Assembly (NCBI GenBank): GCA_021166775.1
Contig: JAJPEQ010000013.1
Coordinates: 806,001 to 870,000 of the forward strand
Direction of reading: 5' to 3'
DNA length: 64,000 nt
From: Comamonas sp.
GTDB taxonomy: Bacteria; Pseudomonadota; Gammaproteobacteria; Burkholderiales; Burkholderiaceae_C
A program made the position numbers and the translations under genes. Each line of letters starts with the position of its first letter. Within the stretch, counting starts at the first letter, position 1. The notes beneath the pieces are model-generated. The model saw nothing but the letters and a program-made list of their open reading frames with translations, was not told the origin of the DNA and did no database searches. This document shows, piece by piece, positions 1-8,801 of the stretch.

Positions 1-1
1 C

Positions 2-1153
2 GACGGACAGCTCAAAGAGATCGAGCAGCACGCGATTCCCGGCACCGGCTCGTGCGGCGGGATGTACACCGCCAACACCATGAGCAGCGCCTTCGAGGCC
101 ATGGGCATGAGCCTGCCCTACTCGTCCACCATGGCCAACCCGCACTCCGAGAAAGTGGATTCGGCGCGCGAATCGGCCAAGGTGCTGATCGAGGCGATCA
201 AGAAAGACCTCAAGCCCCGCGACATCGTCACGCGCAAGTCCATCGAGAATGCGGTGGCCGTGATCATGGCCGTGGGCGGCTCGACCAACGCGGTGCTGCA
301 CTTCCTGGCGATCGCGCACGCGGCGGGCGTCGAATGGAGCATCGACGACTTCGAGCGCATGCGCAAGAAAGTGCCGGTGTTCTGCGACTTGAAGCCCAGC
401 GGCAAGTACCTGGCGGTGGACCTGCACAAGGCCGGCGGCATCCCGCAGGTGATGAAAATGCTGCTGAACGCGGGGCTGCTGCACGGCGAGTGCATGACCA
501 TCACCGGCAAGACCATCGCCGAAACCCTCAAGGACGTGCCCGACGAGCCGCGCGCCGACCAGGATGTGATCCGCCCGATCAACAAGCCGCTGTATGAGCA
601 GGGGCACCTGGCCATCCTCAAGGGCAACCTCAGCCCCGAAGGGTGCGTGGCCAAGATCACGGGCCTGAAGAATCCGGTCATCACCGGCCCGGCGCGCGTG
701 TTCGACGACGAGCAATCGGCGCTTGCGGCCATCCTGGATCACAAGATCCAGGCCGGCGACGTGATGGTGCTGCGCTACCTCGGCCCCAAGGGCGGCCCGG
801 GCATGCCCGAGATGCTCGCGCCCACGGGCGCGCTGATCGGTGAGGGCCTGGGCGAGAGCGTGGGCCTGATCACCGACGGGCGTTTTTCCGGCGGCACCTG
901 GGGCATGGTGGTCGGCCACGTGGCGCCCGAGGCGGCCGTGGGCGGCACCATCGCGCTGGTGCACGAGGGCGATTCGATCACCATCGACGCGCGCCAGCTG
1001 CTGCTGCAACTGAACGTGAGCGACGAGGAAATCGCGCGCCGACGCGCCGCCTGGAAGGCCCCTGCGCCGCGCTACACCCGGGGCGTGCTCGCCAAGTTCG
1101 CGCGCAACGCATCCACAGCCAGCCGCGGCGCCGTGCTCGACGCCTTCGACTGA
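2..1153 (+). CDS. ilvD: dihydroxy-acid dehydratase, 5'-truncated by window edge
   Basis: This is the C-terminal part (383 residues) of dihydroxy-acid dehydratase, the Fe-S enzyme that turns 2,3-dihydroxy-3-methylvalerate or -isovalerate into the 2-oxo acid in isoleucine and valine synthesis. The visible reading frame is already open at base 2 and begins inside the family motif [14 protein letters not shown], whose Cys ligates the Fe-S cluster. Further family signatures are [21 protein letters not shown] and [20 protein letters not shown]. Full-length IlvD proteins are about 560-620 residues, so roughly the first third lies upstream of the window. The ATG at 62 is internal, not the start. Confident call. 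Confidence 0.96.
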   Translation, partial: DGQLKEIEQHAIPGTGSCGGMYTANTMSSAFEAMGMSLPYSSTMANPHSEKVDSARESAKVLIEAIKKDLKPRDIVTRKSIENAVAVIMAVGGSTNAVLHFLAIAHAAGVEWSIDDFERMRKKVPVFCDLKPSGKYLAVDLHKAGGIPQVMKMLLNAGLLHGECMTITGKTIAETLKDVPDEPRADQDVIRPINKPLYEQGHLAILKGNLSPEGCVAKITGLKNPVITGPARVFDDEQSALAAILDHKIQAGDVMVLRYLGPKGGPGMPEMLAPTGALIGEGLGESVGLITDGRFSGGTWGMVVGHVAPEAAVGGTIALVHEGDSITIDARQLLLQLNVSDEEIARRRAAWKAPAPRYTRGVLAKFARNASTASRGAVLDAFD

Positions 1154-1179
1154 GACCCGCCACCGTCAGACGCTGGGCA

Positions 1180-1422
1180 TCAGCGCCGCCGACGCGGCGC
1201 CATGCCCAGCGATTCTTTTTGCCGTTCGACGCGCTCGCGCTTGCGCTCGTCCATTTTTTCCATCGCCTTGCGCTTGGTGTAGCCGGTGGAATCCGCCCAG
1301 ACCCACCAGGCAGCCGTTACGGCAAAGGGCGTGAGCACCCACCACCACGACCAGGTGGCAACGGGGCCGATCTCGAGGTACTTCAACGCCACCAGAATCA
1401 CGCCCAGAATCAATGTGTACAC
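1180..1422 (-). CDS. small Trp-rich membrane protein
   Basis: An 80-residue protein with two hydrophobic stretches (about residues 2-14 and 24-42) and a cluster of tryptophans (WSWWW near residue 25, WWVW near residue 40), followed by a highly charged Lys/Arg/Glu tail. This matches a small Trp-rich protein family common in Burkholderiales; its function is unknown and I do not assign one. The start is GTG at 1422, preceded by a purine-rich GAGGTG stretch. It is transcribed divergently from the cytochrome c gene. Confidence 0.72.
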   Translation of the reverse strand: MYTLILGVILVALKYLEIGPVATWSWWWVLTPFAVTAAWWVWADSTGYTKRKAMEKMDERKRERVERQKESLGMAPRRRR

Positions 1423-1530
1423 AGGCCACCTCAGGTCAAAGATCAGGGGAATTGATCGATCAGGTCAACTGAGGTTACTAGAATAGCGTTGTCTCAACCG
1501 TATTTCCACCAACCTTTTGAAGGAAGACCC

Positions 1531-1842
1531 ATGAAAGCTGCCCTGATTGCGCTGACTCTCGCATTCGCCGCGTCCGCACCAGCATTCGCCCAAGACGCCT
1601 CCGCGCTGGCCAAATCCAAGAACTGCCTGTCGTGCCACAACGTGGACAAGAAGGTGGTTGGCCCGTCGTACAAGGACGTCGCCAAGAAGTTCGCCGGCCA
1701 GAAGGATGCCGAAGCCCAGCTGATCAAGGCCGTGATGGAAGGCAGCAAGGGCGTCTGGGGTCCGATCCCCATGCCCGCCAACAAGAACGTGAGCCAAGCT
1801 GAAGCCAAGCAGCTGGTGGACTGGATCCTCTCGCTCAAGTAA
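1531..1842 (+). CDS. periplasmic class I cytochrome c (c551/c552 type)
   Basis: A 103-residue monohaem cytochrome c. Residues 1-20 form a clear Sec signal peptide ending APAFA before QDASALA. The haem motif CLSCH (about residues 32-36) is followed by a Pro-rich segment with PIPMPANKN, where the Met is the expected axial ligand, and a C-terminal helix ending VDWILSLK. This is the size and layout of c551/c552 electron carriers that shuttle electrons in the periplasm to terminal oxidases or reductases. ATG 1531 was chosen over the upstream ATG at 1489 because it has a GAAGGAAG ribosome site and starts the signal peptide. A strong terminator follows. Confidence 0.93.
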   Translation: MKAALIALTLAFAASAPAFAQDASALAKSKNCLSCHNVDKKVVGPSYKDVAKKFAGQKDAEAQLIKAVMEGSKGVWGPIPMPANKNVSQAEAKQLVDWILSLK

Positions 1843-1864
1843 TCCAGCGCCTGCGCTGGTCGGC

Positions 1865-1898
1865 AAGAGGCCGCGGAGCTCAGGCTCCGCGGCCTCTT
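1865..1898 (+). terminator. 15-bp hairpin after cytochrome c gene
   Basis: Arms 1865-1879 and 1884-1898 are perfect reverse complements (AAGAGGCCGCGGAGC) around a 4-base loop TCAG, starting 22 bases after the cytochrome c stop codon. The 3' side runs into TTGCATTTT rather than a long T tract, but a GC-rich 15-bp stem here is best read as a Rho-independent terminator. Confidence 0.85.
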
Positions 1899-2044
1899 GC
1901 ATTTTGAGCCACCTCAACACATTGCCATGCATTCCGTGGCAGGATTAAAAATCTTGGATCCCGCTCAGGGTTATTCCCTTTTCCCACCTGCGACGAAGAG
2001 GGCGATACTCGAACGAATACCCACGGAAGAAGGAGTGTCTGGCA

Positions 2045-3346
2045 ATGAGGCCGCCCTATGACTCTCTTGAGGCTCGGCTTGCAAAATCACCCGTACCCAT
2101 CTCTATCGTGCTCCCTCGCGGAGACCGCATCGGCCCAGCCGACAGCGCCCTCCGGCTGAACCTGCACGACCAGACCGCGGTCGCCGCCCTGGCCACGGGG
2201 GCCATAGGCACCGTCGGCTCCGAAATTGTCGAGGGGCGTGTGGAGCTCAGCGGCCGCATCCGGGATCTGATGGCCGCGGCCCAGGCGCTGCTGCAGGCCG
2301 ACCCGGCGCAGGACGAGCACACGGCGTGGTGGCGCCAGGCGCTTTCATGGTATGTCTCCAAGACACGCCACACCACCGCCAAAGACTCCCAAAACATCCA
2401 GTTCCACTACGACGTCTCGGACGACTTCTACGCGCTCTGGCTCGACCCCTACCGCGTGTACTCATGCGCCTATTACCGCGAACCCGGATTCACCCTGGCG
2501 CAGGCGCAGGAGGCCAAACTCGATCACATCTGCCGCAAATTGCGCCTGAAGCCCGGCGAGCGGCTGCTCGACATCGGCTCGGGCTGGGGCGGCATGCTGC
2601 TGTGGGCAGCCGAGCACTACGGCATCGATGGCACCGGCATCACGCTCTCGAAAAATCAGTACGCCTACGTGCAAAAGTGCATAGAAGAGCGCGGCCTCAC
2701 GGGCCGCGTGCGCGTGCTGCTGCAGGACTATCGCGAACTGCAGGTGGATGAGCCCTTCGACAAGATTTCATCCATCGGCATGTTCGAGCACGTGGGCCGC
2801 GCGCAGATGCCCACCTACTTCGCCACGCTGCGCCGCCTGCTCAAGCCCGGGGGCCTAGCGATGAACCACGGCATCACCGCGGGTGGCGTGGACAACACCG
2901 AGCTGGGCGCGGGCATGGGCGAATTCATCGACCGCTACATCTTCCCCGGCGGCGAGCTGCTGCACGTGAGCGTGGCGCTACACGAAATCGGCAAGGCCGG
3001 CCTGGAAATGCTCGATACCGAAAACATCCGGCCGCACTACGCACGCACCCTCTGGGCCTGGTCCGACGCGCTGGAAGCCCAGCTGTCCAGGGCGCGCGAC
3101 ATCCTCACCGCGCAGCACGGCGCCGAAAGGGGCGAAAAGGTGTTGCGCGCCTACCGCCTGTACCTCGCCGGCTGCGCGCTGGGATTCGAGCAGGGTTGGG
3201 TGGCGCTGCACCAGATCCTCATGACCCGCCCGAACGGACAACGCGACGGCACGGCCCTGCCCGGCGCCCAGTGCGAATATCCGTTCAACCGTGAATACAT
3301 CTACGCGCCGCCCCAGGCTGGCGCCACGCCCGTGAGAAACCCATGA
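2045..3346 (+). CDS. cfa: cyclopropane-fatty-acyl-phospholipid synthase family methyltransferase
   Basis: A 433-residue SAM-dependent methyltransferase that would transfer a methylene group to the double bond of unsaturated phospholipid acyl chains in the membrane. The N-terminal third is the CFA-specific region. The Rossmann core begins with LLDIGSGWGGMLLWAAEHYG (near residue 175), followed by the family hallmarks TGITLSKNQYAY and ISSIGMFEHVG. The motif YSCAYYREPG carries the Cys that binds bicarbonate in the E. coli enzyme. The start has an AAGGAG site 9 bases upstream. The next gene overlaps the stop by 4 bases. At 433 residues it is longer than E. coli Cfa (382), typical of the wider family, so the exact lipid product is not certain. 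Confidence 0.9.
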   Translation: MRPPYDSLEARLAKSPVPISIVLPRGDRIGPADSALRLNLHDQTAVAALATGAIGTVGSEIVEGRVELSGRIRDLMAAAQALLQADPAQDEHTAWWRQALSWYVSKTRHTTAKDSQNIQFHYDVSDDFYALWLDPYRVYSCAYYREPGFTLAQAQEAKLDHICRKLRLKPGERLLDIGSGWGGMLLWAAEHYGIDGTGITLSKNQYAYVQKCIEERGLTGRVRVLLQDYRELQVDEPFDKISSIGMFEHVGRAQMPTYFATLRRLLKPGGLAMNHGITAGGVDNTELGAGMGEFIDRYIFPGGELLHVSVALHEIGKAGLEMLDTENIRPHYARTLWAWSDALEAQLSRARDILTAQHGAERGEKVLRAYRLYLAGCALGFEQGWVALHQILMTRPNGQRDGTALPGAQCEYPFNREYIYAPPQAGATPVRNP

Positions 3347-3924
3347 CCGAACGCTACCCCGCCCCCGACCTGAACAGTCTGCCCGAAGACATCAAGACGC
3401 GCATCCTCGAAGTCCAGGAAAAGGCCGGCTTCATCCCCAACGTCTTCCTCGCGTTCGCGCGCCGACCGACCGAATGGCGTGCGTTCTTCGCCTACCATGA
3501 CGCGCTGATGCTCAAGGAGGAAGGCAGCCTCACCAAGGGTGAGCGCGAGATGATCGTGGTGGCCACGAGCAGCGCCAACCAGTGCCTGTACTGCGTGGTG
3601 GCGCACGGCGCCATCCTGCGCATCCACGAGAAAAAACCGCTCGTGGCCGACCAGGTGGCGGTGAACTACCGCAAGGCCGACATCACGCCGCGCCAGCGCG
3701 CGATGCTGGACTTCGCCCTCAAGGTCTGCCTGCGCTCCAATGAAATCGAGGATGCGGATTTTCAGGCGCTGCATTCCCACGGATTCGACGACGAAGACAT
3801 CTGGGACATCGCCGCGATCACCGCGTTCTTCGGCCTGTCCAACCGCATGGCGAGCTTTGCGAACATGATGCCCAACCCGGAGTTCTACCTGATGGGCAGA
3901 CTGCCTCGCGAGAAGAAGGCGTGA
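3343..3924 (+). CDS. AhpD-like peroxidase-related protein (carboxymuconolactone decarboxylase fold)
   Basis: A 193-residue all-helical protein of the AhpD/CMD superfamily, close to the uncharacterised peroxidase-related subfamily. The motif CLYCVVAHGA (about residues 84-93) provides the CxxCxxxH redox site of AhpD-like alkylhydroperoxidases. The N-terminus has the subfamily feature KAGFIPNVFLAFARRP. It overlaps the cfa-type gene by ATGA, so the two are probably co-translated. A role in lipid-peroxide or thiol redox chemistry is an inference from family and neighbour. It ends convergently with the livF gene. Confidence 0.82.
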   Translation: MTERYPAPDLNSLPEDIKTRILEVQEKAGFIPNVFLAFARRPTEWRAFFAYHDALMLKEEGSLTKGEREMIVVATSSANQCLYCVVAHGAILRIHEKKPLVADQVAVNYRKADITPRQRAMLDFALKVCLRSNEIEDADFQALHSHGFDDEDIWDIAAITAFFGLSNRMASFANMMPNPEFYLMGRLPREKKA

Positions 3925-3976
3925 GGGCGCGCAACAGAAATTGAAGGCCGGCGGCCGGCACGACGCGCGAGGCGGC

Positions 3977-4702
3977 TCAGTCGTCAGGGAACTCCCATTT
4001 CTGCGCGCTCGCTCCGGCCAGCTCCTGCACGCGCTTTTCGTCCTGGCCAAACTCGGCCGCCGGACCGCTGTACGTGATGATGCCCCGGTCCAGAACGTAA
4101 GCACGGTCGGCGATCTGCGTGGCCGCACGCACGTTTTGCTCGATGAGCAGCACCGAGGTGCCGGCATCGCGCGCCGCCTTGATCACGTTGAAGACGTTTT
4201 GCACGATGATCGGCGCAAGCCCCTGAGACGGCTCATCGAGCAGAAGAAGCCTTGGGTTGAGCAGCAGCACGCGCGCGATCGAGAGCATTTCCTGCTCGCC
4301 ACCCGAGAGCTGGCGCCCCTGATGAAATTTGCGCTCTGCAAGGCGCGGGAAGAGCTCATAGATGCGGGCCATGTTCCAGTGCCCGGGCCGATCCACGGGA
4401 ACCTTCAGGTTCTCCTCGACCGTGAGATGCGAGAACACGCGCCTGCCTTCGGGCACCAAGCCGACGCCCAGGCGCGCCACGCGAAATGACGGCAGGCGCG
4501 TCGCATCGGTACCGAAGATCCTGACGGAGCCCGAGTGTGCCGGGGTCAACCCCATGATGCTGCGCAGCGTGGTGGACTTGCCGGCGCCATTGCGCCCCAG
4601 CAGCGTCACGAGTTCGCCTTCGGCAACCTCCAGATCGACACCATGCAACACATGGCTTTTGCCATAAAACGTATTGAGCTGGTGAACTTCAAGTGCCTTC
4701 AC
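3977..4702 (-). CDS. livF: branched-chain amino acid-type ABC transporter ATP-binding protein LivF
   Basis: A 241-residue ABC ATPase, the second nucleotide-binding subunit of a HAAT-family importer. Walker A is GRNGAGKST, the signature is LSGGEQEML and Walker B is LLLLDEPSQGL. The start is taken as GTG 4702: it opens VKALEVHQLNTFYGKSHVL, the usual LivF beginning, and has GGGGGA just upstream. The frame stays open much further upstream, but that sequence overlaps livG and has no family similarity. The 14-base overlap with livG implies translational coupling. It is the last gene of the livKHMGF unit. Confidence 0.93.
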   Translation of the reverse strand: MKALEVHQLNTFYGKSHVLHGVDLEVAEGELVTLLGRNGAGKSTTLRSIMGLTPAHSGSVRIFGTDATRLPSFRVARLGVGLVPEGRRVFSHLTVEENLKVPVDRPGHWNMARIYELFPRLAERKFHQGRQLSGGEQEMLSIARVLLLNPRLLLLDEPSQGLAPIIVQNVFNVIKAARDAGTSVLLIEQNVRAATQIADRAYVLDRGIITYSGPAAEFGQDEKRVQELAGASAQKWEFPDD

Positions 4703-5447
4703 GCTTTTCCCCCAGATAGGCCACCTGCACTTTTTCGCTCGCGGCAATTTCATCGGGCGTGCCCCGGTCGAGCACCTCGCCCTCGGACAGCACGGTGATG
4801 CGATCGGCAAGATTGAAGATCACGCGCATGTCGTGTTCCACCAGCACGATGGTGAGCTTGTGCCGCCGGTGCAGGCGGCGGATCAGCACCGCCGTATCGA
4901 ACGTCTCCTTGGTGCCCATGCCGGCAGCCGGCTCGTCGAGCAGCAGCAGCTTGGGCCGCGTGGCCAGCGCCATCATGATTTCCGTCGTGCGCTGGTCGCC
5001 ATGCGCCAACTCGCCCACATGGCGTTCGGCATGTGCCCCCAGCCCCCCCAATTCCAGCAACTCGTCCACGCGCGCCTCGGTGGCCGATCTCTGCGAACGC
5101 GTGGCGAAGAACTTCAGGCGCTGCCCCTCGGCAACCTCGACGGCAATACGCAGGTTCTGGCGCACGGTGAGTTCGGGGAACACTTCGGTGATCTGGAAGG
5201 TGCGCGCCATGCCCATCGCCACACGCTGGTTCGCTGCGACCGCGGTGACATCGACGCCGTCGAACACGATGCTGCCGGCGGTGGGCCGGTAAAAACCGCT
5301 GATCATGTTGAAGAAGGTGGTCTTGCCGGCACCGTTGGGACCGATGATCGCGTGCAATTCACCCGGCTCGACACTCAGCGACACATCCCTGACGGCCGCA
5401 AGTTCGCCGAAACGCTGCGTCACCTGACGTACTTCAAGCAAACTCAT
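4689..5447 (-). CDS. livG: branched-chain amino acid-type ABC transporter ATP-binding protein LivG
   Basis: A 252-residue ABC ATPase pairing with LivF. Walker A is GPNGAGKTT, Walker B is LLLLDEPAAGM, and the H-loop is in LVEHDMRVIF. The signature region reads LAHGDQRTTEI instead of the canonical LSGGQ, which is a common LivG variant. The ATG at 5447 starts MSLLEVRQVTQRFG and overlaps the livM stop by 4 bases (ATGA). The frame is open far upstream into livM, but that part is not coding in this frame. Confidence 0.93.
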   Translation of the reverse strand: MSLLEVRQVTQRFGELAAVRDVSLSVEPGELHAIIGPNGAGKTTFFNMISGFYRPTAGSIVFDGVDVTAVAANQRVAMGMARTFQITEVFPELTVRQNLRIAVEVAEGQRLKFFATRSQRSATEARVDELLELGGLGAHAERHVGELAHGDQRTTEIMMALATRPKLLLLDEPAAGMGTKETFDTAVLIRRLHRRHKLTIVLVEHDMRVIFNLADRITVLSEGEVLDRGTPDEIAASEKVQVAYLGEKREGT

Positions 5448-6391
5448 GACGCTTTCCTCTGCAGCAGCCCGGCAATGCCACGCGGCAGGAACAGCACCAC
5501 GAGCACGAAGATCAGGCCGATGTAGAACATCCAGTTGTCGGTGATGCTGGACAGCGAGTCCTGCGCGACCACGAAAATTGCCGCCCCGATCAGGGGCCCC
5601 CAGAACGAGCGCATGCCACCGATCACCGCCATCAGGACGAAATCGCCCGACTGGGTCCAGTGCAGGTCGTGTGGATTGACGAAATTGTTGAGCAGGCCAT
5701 AGAGCGCACCCGCGACCGACACGAACAGGCATGAAACCGTATAGGCGATCCACAGGTGGCGATTCACGGGAATGCCGAGGAACCGGGCTCGGCGCTCGTT
5801 TTCCCGCATGGCCAGCAGCGTGTGGCCGAAGGGCGAGCGCAGGAACGCCGCCATGAGCGCGGCACAAAGAGCGAAGAGGGCCAGCACGAAGTAGTAGTAG
5901 ACGGTGCTTGACGTCAGGTCCAACTGCCCGATTCCAAAGTCGATGGGCAGGCGTTGGAAGGTGAGGCCATTGTCGCCCCCTGTCACCGCATTCCAGCGGA
6001 ACGCAATGAAGAAGAACACCTGCCCGAAGGCAATGGTCGCCAACGCGAAGTAGATGCCGCGCAGACGTGCGAGCAGGTAGCCGATGACCGCACCACCGGC
6101 CGTGCCGACGACGATGCCCGCCAGCAGCCCGACGGGCGTGCTCGGCACCAGGTGTTTCATGATCAGGCCGGTCGCATAGGCACTGATGCCGAAGTAGGCG
6201 GCATGGCCGAAGGCCATCACCCCCGAATGCCCCACCAGCAGGTTGGTCGCCAGCGCGGCCAGCCCGATCACCAGCACACGCGAGGCCAAATCGATGTAGC
6301 CCCCCGCGGCGACGACCCAGAGCGGCACCGTCAGCAGGAGCAGCCAGAGCAATGCGCCCAGAACAAGGTTGCGGGTATTCATCGTGCTCAC
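5444..6391 (-). CDS. livM: branched-chain amino acid-type ABC transporter permease LivM
   Basis: A 315-residue inner-membrane permease with about eight or nine hydrophobic segments, beginning with LVLGALLWLLLLTVPLWVV. The stretch LLVGHSGVMAFGHAAYFGISAY is the family pattern of LivM proteins. It forms the translocation pore with LivH. GTG 6391 gives a GTGA overlap with livH; an ATG three codons in (6382) is an equally possible start and changes little. Confidence 0.92.
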   Translation of the reverse strand: MSTMNTRNLVLGALLWLLLLTVPLWVVAAGGYIDLASRVLVIGLAALATNLLVGHSGVMAFGHAAYFGISAYATGLIMKHLVPSTPVGLLAGIVVGTAGGAVIGYLLARLRGIYFALATIAFGQVFFFIAFRWNAVTGGDNGLTFQRLPIDFGIGQLDLTSSTVYYYFVLALFALCAALMAAFLRSPFGHTLLAMRENERRARFLGIPVNRHLWIAYTVSCLFVSVAGALYGLLNNFVNPHDLHWTQSGDFVLMAVIGGMRSFWGPLIGAAIFVVAQDSLSSITDNWMFYIGLIFVLVVLFLPRGIAGLLQRKAS

Positions 6392-7260
6392 AGCTTGGTC
6401 CCGCCCTCTTCACCAAACAGGCCATAGGGCCGAAACAGCAGCACCAGCGCCATCATCACGTAGATTGTGGCTTCGGACGCGGACGGGAAGAACACCGTCA
6501 CGACACCGGCAGCGACACCGATCAAGAGCCCGCCGAACAGCGTCCCGACGAGGCTTCCGAGGCCGCCGACGATGACCGCGACGAAGCTCGGCATGATGAG
6601 CTGGTCGCCGATCGTGGGCGTCAAGCCCAGCATGCCGGCCGCGAGCACACCGGCGAGGCCGGCGAAGAAAATACCCAGACCGAAGTTGAGATTGCGCAGG
6701 ATGCGCACATCAACTCCAAGGGCCGACACCATTTCCAGGTCGAGCGTCCCCGCTCGAATGCGCATGCCCAGCCGCGTCTTCTTCAGAATGATGAACAGTG
6801 CGACGACGACAGCAGCCACCAGCACCACCATGAACACGCGGTAGCCGGTGAGGAAAAACAGCGTCGAACTGAGCGGGGACTGCAGCGCCTGCGGCACCTT
6901 CACGGGCAGGCCCTGCGCTCCCCAGATCATCCGTACGGAATCCTGGATGACAAACGCCAGCCCGAAGGTGAGCAGCAGGCTGTAGAGCGGGTCGCGGCTG
7001 TAGAGCGGGCGAATCAGTGCCCGCTCGACGACGATGCCCAGCAGCGCCGTCAGGAAGGGCGAAACGATGAGCGCGCCCCAGAACCCGAGATACGGCTGCA
7101 GCGTATACGCCAAGTAAGCCCCCACGGCCAGAAAGCCGCCGTGAGCGAAATTGATGACGTTCGTCAAGTTGATGATCAGCGACAACCCGAGCGCCATCAA
7201 GGCATAGAAAGCACCGATCACCAACCCGTTGAAGATGTTCAGAAGTATGAGTTGCGTCAC
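6388..7260 (-). CDS. livH: branched-chain amino acid-type ABC transporter permease LivH
   Basis: A roughly 290-residue polytopic permease. LSLIINLTNVINFAHGGF (near residue 30) is the classic LivH signature, and the final segment ends FRPYGLFGEEG. I chose the GTG at 7260 (VTQLILLNIFNG), which has a GGAG element about 8 bases upstream and matches the usual N-terminus; a TTG at 7281 adds seven residues. It lies between the substrate-binding protein gene (116 bases upstream) and livM (overlapping). Confidence 0.9.
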   Translation of the reverse strand: MTQLILLNIFNGLVIGAFYALMALGLSLIINLTNVINFAHGGFLAVGAYLAYTLQPYLGFWGALIVSPFLTALLGIVVERALIRPLYSRDPLYSLLLTFGLAFVIQDSVRMIWGAQGLPVKVPQALQSPLSSTLFFLTGYRVFMVVLVAAVVVALFIILKKTRLGMRIRAGTLDLEMVSALGVDVRILRNLNFGLGIFFAGLAGVLAAGMLGLTPTIGDQLIMPSFVAVIVGGLGSLVGTLFGGLLIGVAAGVVTVFFPSASEATIYVMMALVLLFRPYGLFGEEGGTKL

Positions 7261-7376
7261 GCAGAGACTCCGTCGGACCAAGGCAGCGCGGCTCGCAACG
7301 TGATCGCTGCCCGCCGCGACGATGCAGGGCGGGCCGCCAAGGGCTGCGCCACGCCATGCTCAGGTACGCGCGGCGC

Positions 7377-8639
7377 TCAAGTCGGCCAGGTCATCTTGCA
7401 GCCGGTCTCTTCCACCGAAGGCGCGATGGTCTTGCTTTCAATCACTTCGTCAATCTTGAACAGGTCGTCCGGCGTACTGCCCGAGGCCTGCGCGTGACCA
7501 GCCCAGAGCGTGCCGATCAGCAGGTGCTGCTCGGCACGGAAGGCCGTGGGATGCGGCTGCAGCGCGACCTCGGGCGGCAGCGTGAAGCCGTTGAGCGCGC
7601 GCGCCATCTTCGCCGGCACCAGGGATTTGGCCGTATTGGCCGCCAGTGCGCAAGCGTGGATGGCGGTGAAACCGAACCAGGTGCGCGCGGTCGGCACGTG
7701 GCCGGTTTTTTTCTTGATGGCCTGCGTGAATTCGTTCACATGCGCCACGCCAGGCTGATTCCAGTACCACTCGATAACCCAGTTGCCGATGCGGGCGTTT
7801 TCCGGCAGCGCCTCGAGTGTTTCGAGTTCGATGTTGGCCCCTGCGATGTGGAACTTCTTGTCCAGCCCGAATTGCACCGCCTGCTTGAGCACGTTGGTCT
7901 GATCCTCGCCGTTCTGCAGAATGACGATCACATCCGGACTGGCCGCCTGCGCCTTGATCAGGTAGGAAGAGTATTCCGTCGTGCCCAGGGGAATCAGGTC
8001 GGTGCCGACGTTGGTGGCGCCGTACTTCTTGAGATTGGCGTTGTAGGCTTCCAGCAACCCATGACCGAAGGCGTAATCGGGCACGAGGAAGTAGAACTTC
8101 TTGCCAAAGCGCTTGATCAGCGACGGTGCAATGGCATTGACCAGCAGCGTGGTGGAAGGATCGACCTGGAACACATTCCAGTGGCACTCCTTGCCTGTGA
8201 TCGGGTCGGCGTGTCCACCCGGATCCATCAGGAACACGCCCTTCTCGTAGGCCACGGACGATATCGCCATGGTTAGGCCGGAATTCACGTTGCCGACCAG
8301 GAAATCCACCTTGTCACGGTCAATGAGTTTGCGTGCCTTCTGCACCGCCACCCCCGCGTCACCGCTGGTCGAATCCTCGACGATGAGCTTGGCCGGCCGC
8401 CCCAGGATGCCGCCTTTGGCATTGATCTGCTCGACCGCCAATTCCATGCCGTGCAGTTCATTGCGGCCCGTGATGGAATAGGTGCCGGTGAGCGGGTTGT
8501 CGACGCCAAGCTTCACCGGTTGATCGCCCTGCGCACGCACGATCGCGGGAAACCCCATCGTCACCGCACCCATGGCAGCGGTGGTTTGCAAGACCTTGCG
8601 ACGCGTCAGCGCCGCGCAAATGGCTTGATCCAGACTCAT
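7377..8639 (-). CDS. ABC transporter substrate-binding protein (LivK/amide-binding type)
   Basis: A 420-residue periplasmic binding protein of the leucine/amide-binding family, the first gene of the liv-type unit. The N-terminus has TRRKVLQTTAAMGAVTMGFP, a twin-Arg/hydrophobic signal ending near AIVRAQ. The mature part shows the family features LTGTYSITGRNELHGMELAV and KGGILGRPAKLIVEDS. Its substrate cannot be read from the sequence: relatives bind branched-chain amino acids, amides, urea or aromatic acids, so the transporter is only 'liv-type'. An AGGAAG site precedes the ATG. The 162 bases upstream hold no gene and probably contain the promoter. Confidence 0.88.
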   Translation of the reverse strand: MSLDQAICAALTRRKVLQTTAAMGAVTMGFPAIVRAQGDQPVKLGVDNPLTGTYSITGRNELHGMELAVEQINAKGGILGRPAKLIVEDSTSGDAGVAVQKARKLIDRDKVDFLVGNVNSGLTMAISSVAYEKGVFLMDPGGHADPITGKECHWNVFQVDPSTTLLVNAIAPSLIKRFGKKFYFLVPDYAFGHGLLEAYNANLKKYGATNVGTDLIPLGTTEYSSYLIKAQAASPDVIVILQNGEDQTNVLKQAVQFGLDKKFHIAGANIELETLEALPENARIGNWVIEWYWNQPGVAHVNEFTQAIKKKTGHVPTARTWFGFTAIHACALAANTAKSLVPAKMARALNGFTLPPEVALQPHPTAFRAEQHLLIGTLWAGHAQASGSTPDDLFKIDEVIESKTIAPSVEETGCKMTWPT

Positions 8640-8801
8640 GTATCTTCCTCGATCCGAAATCGGTTTCGTGAAGAGGTGTGCACGCTGATTGGACGTGTGC
8701 GCCCCATGCCGTGCCTACACGTCCGGCGCGAGTCGGGCGGGTGACGCGTCGCAGTATCTGCTCCGCATCACCAGCGTCAATACAGGATTACCCGAAACCC
8801 T

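Noticed and set aside
8654-8668. CCGAAATCGG / CGAAA-TCGG-TTTCG dyads upstream of the liv-type binding protein as an operator
   Set aside because: Very short overlapping dyads close to the start codon, no regulator gene nearby, and no second copy to support them.
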